Assembly (NCBI RefSeq): GCF_032268605.1
Contig: NZ_CP130318.1
Coordinates: 4,311,001 to 4,375,000, forward strand
Length of the DNA: 64,000 nucleotides
DNA from: Paenibacillus aurantius
Lineage (GTDB): Bacteria > Bacillota > Bacilli > Paenibacillales > NBRC-103111
Direction of reading: 5' to 3'
The notes under the pieces are model-generated. The model was not told the origin of the DNA. It did not search any database and saw nothing but the letters and a program-made list of their open reading frames with translations. Each line of letters opens with the position of its first letter. Position 1 is the first letter of the stretch. Positions 60,486-64,000 of the stretch are shown here, one piece after another. Both the position numbers and the translations under genes were made by a program.

Positions 60486-60537
60486 TCTCCACCCCACCGT
60501 TCGTTTTTCATTCTCTACCTCTCCGCTCGTTTTTCAT
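60482..60537 (-). CDS. Two tandem nine-codon minicistrons before marR
   Basis: On the minus strand ATG at 60537 and ATG at 60511 open MKNERRGRE and MKNERWGGE; each stop (TGA) overlaps the next ATG, the second overlapping marR. Each has a GGAGAGGT-type ribosome site. They are 26-base duplications of the marR start region. A third, more divergent copy starts with TTG at 60566. Translation is predicted, not shown. Confidence 0.5.
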
Positions 60538-60585
60538 TTTCAACCTCTCCGCTGCTCGTTCTTCAATCTCCCCCCGTTTATTTAG

Positions 60586-60626
60586 TTGTTATAACAATTA
60601 TAGTCGAAACATCTACTTTAGGTCAA
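60586..60626 (-). promoter_or_regulatory. marR promoter and palindromic operator
   Basis: TTGACC (60621-60626) and TATAAT (60597-60602), read on the minus strand, are 18 bases apart. The perfect palindrome TTGTTATAACAA (60586-60597) touches the -10 and fits a MarR operator. Confidence 0.75.
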
Positions 60627-60654
60627 ACCCTCCCTCTAGGGATGTCCGCTGGAA

Positions 60655-60686
60655 TAAAAAAAGATCACCGGAACGTTCCGGTGATC
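60655..60686 (-). terminator. Terminator of the rRNA-tRNA unit
   Basis: A perfect 12-bp stem GATCACCGGAAC/GTTCCGGTGATC is followed on the minus strand by seven T. It lies after tRNA-Pro. Confidence 0.9.
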
Positions 60687-60740
60687 CTGGCTGAAAAAAA
60701 AGAAAAACCCCCGAAAGCAGGAGTCTGTTGGATAAGAAAA

Positions 60741-60817
60741 TGGTCGGGACGACACGATTTGAACATGCGACCCCCTGGTCCCAAACCAGGTGCTCTACCA
60801 AGCTGAGCTACGTCCCG
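60741..60817 (-). tRNA. tRNA-Pro (UGG)
   Basis: A 77-base cloverleaf with acceptor CGGGACG/CGTCCCG, anticodon loop TTTGGGA and encoded CCA. Last tRNA of the cluster. Confidence 0.96.
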
Positions 60818-60831
60818 AAACTAATACGGTA

Positions 60832-60923
60832 TGGCGGAGAGAGAGGGATTCGAACCCTCGAGACGCTTGTGACGCCTACACGATTTCCAATCGTGCTCCT
60901 TCGGCCAACTCGGACACCTCTCC
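60832..60923 (-). tRNA. tRNA-Ser (GGA)
   Basis: A 92-base class II tRNA with a long variable arm, anticodon loop TTGGAAA (anticodon GGA), discriminator G and encoded CCA. Confidence 0.96.
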
Positions 60924-60924
60924 A

Positions 60925-61000
60925 TGGCTCCCCGAACAGGACTCGAACCTGTGACAACTCGATTAACAGTCGAGTGCTCTACCAACTGAGCTATCAGGGA
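60925..61000 (-). tRNA. tRNA-Asn (GUU)
   Basis: A 76-base cloverleaf with anticodon loop CTGTTAA and encoded CCA; it begins one base after tRNA-Ser. Confidence 0.96.
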
Positions 61001-61010
61001 AAATAAAGGG

Positions 61011-61088
<78 letters not shown>

Positions 61089-61104
61089 TTATTCTCTTAG
61101 GCAA

Positions 61105-61126
61105 GAAAAAATCCCACATGTGTGGG
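61105..61126 (-). terminator. Terminator-like hairpin between 5S and tRNA-Ile
   Basis: CCCACA/TGTGGG followed on the minus strand by ATTTTTTC. It may reduce read-through into the tRNA cluster. Confidence 0.5.
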
Positions 61127-61206
61127 TTTCGCTTGTCCAATCCATTCTCCCAAGACGGGCTTCGCCGTGTGCTAAGTACTATCTTGTTGGAGAAGAAAAA
61201 ATTTCC

Positions 61207-61324
61207 GCTTGGCAACGTCCTACTCTCCCAAGATCCTGCGATCTAAGTACCATTGGCGCTGGAGGGCTTAACGGTCGTGTTCGAGATGGGAACGCGTGGT
61301 TCCCCTCCGCCATCATCACCAAAC
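61207..61324 (-). rRNA. rrf: 5S ribosomal RNA
   Basis: About 117 bases beginning near GTTTGGTGATGATGGCGG, with the conserved core CCATCTCGAACACG and ending GTTGCCAAGC. Ends estimated. Confidence 0.95.
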
Positions 61325-61462
61325 GTCAGGGTTTGCACCCTGAAAACTGGAATCGAAGCTTACGTTGTTTCATCCTTTACGCTCCCCTACTTCGTGCTCT
61401 CGGGGTCCCCGAAAAGTAATCGGAATCACCTTCGCAGCCTCTGCTTCACTTTTTGGGGTGTA

Positions 61463-64000
<2,538 letters not shown>

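Overview
The window looks like a chromosomal segment of a GC-rich, low-branching Firmicute of the Paenibacillaceae type (Paenibacillus, Cohnella or a close relative). This rests on strong AGGAGG-type ribosome binding sites, frequent TTG and GTG starts, Bacillales housekeeping families (glutamate racemase, PdaA-like deacetylase, YitT, YtxH, CsbD, BdbC, TenI/ThiO, YutE-type DUF86) and an rRNA operon followed by a tRNA cluster. The genus is inferred from gene content, not from a search. I see no phage, insertion sequence, CRISPR array or replication origin.

Layout. 1-7939: glutamate racemase (cut by the window edge), PdaA-like lipoprotein, Gfo/Idh/MocA dehydrogenase converging on a GH4 glycosidase, BdbC, an AraC regulator, and a LytTR-GGDEF-EAL protein. 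8038-8849: YtxH/DUF948 pair. 8958-13655: compact five-gene minus-strand run encoding a PhnD/PhnE/PhnC-type ABC importer, selenophosphate synthetase (SelD) and tRNA 2-selenouridine synthase (MnmH), closed by a strong terminator. 13877-20092: KDPG aldolase, cysteine synthase, SufR-like regulator, YutE-like protein, ThiD, TenI and ThiO. 20193-22625: TPR protein, CsbD and several very small genes. 22807-35687: eight-gene, 13-kb minus-strand operon with a MoxR ATPase, a DUF58 protein, two large von Willebrand A membrane proteins, an ABC exporter pair, a coiled-coil membrane protein and a large surface protein. 35785-43251: sugar-type regulators (AraC, LacI), an acyltransferase fused to an alpha-toroid-like domain, YitT, SGNH hydrolase, nitroreductase and a PhyH-type dioxygenase with a clear LacI-type operator. 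44860-55854: twelve-gene Tad/Flp pilus operon (cpaA, cpaB, tadZ, tadA, tadB, tadC, flp, tadE, three accessory genes, tadG). 56175-60485: GGDEF-EAL membrane protein, MFS transporter and MarR regulator. 60741-64000: tRNA-Pro, -Ser, -Asn, -Ile, 5S rRNA and most of a 23S rRNA, all on the minus strand.

How the genes fit together. The clearest new proposal is the phnDEC-selD-mnmH run: a PhnD-family oxyanion importer packed with the two selenium genes, and no C-P lyase in the window, suggests uptake of a selenium compound for selenouridine in tRNA. The Tad operon is complete for pilin, peptidase, motor and platform, but also carries a secreted collagen-like/glycine-zipper protein with a small membrane partner and an SLH-type lipoprotein, which may anchor or decorate the pilus. 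Two proteins with intact EAL motifs point to c-di-GMP control nearby. The marR gene is preceded by two translationally coupled nine-codon minicistrons created by a 26-bp tandem repeat of its own start region.
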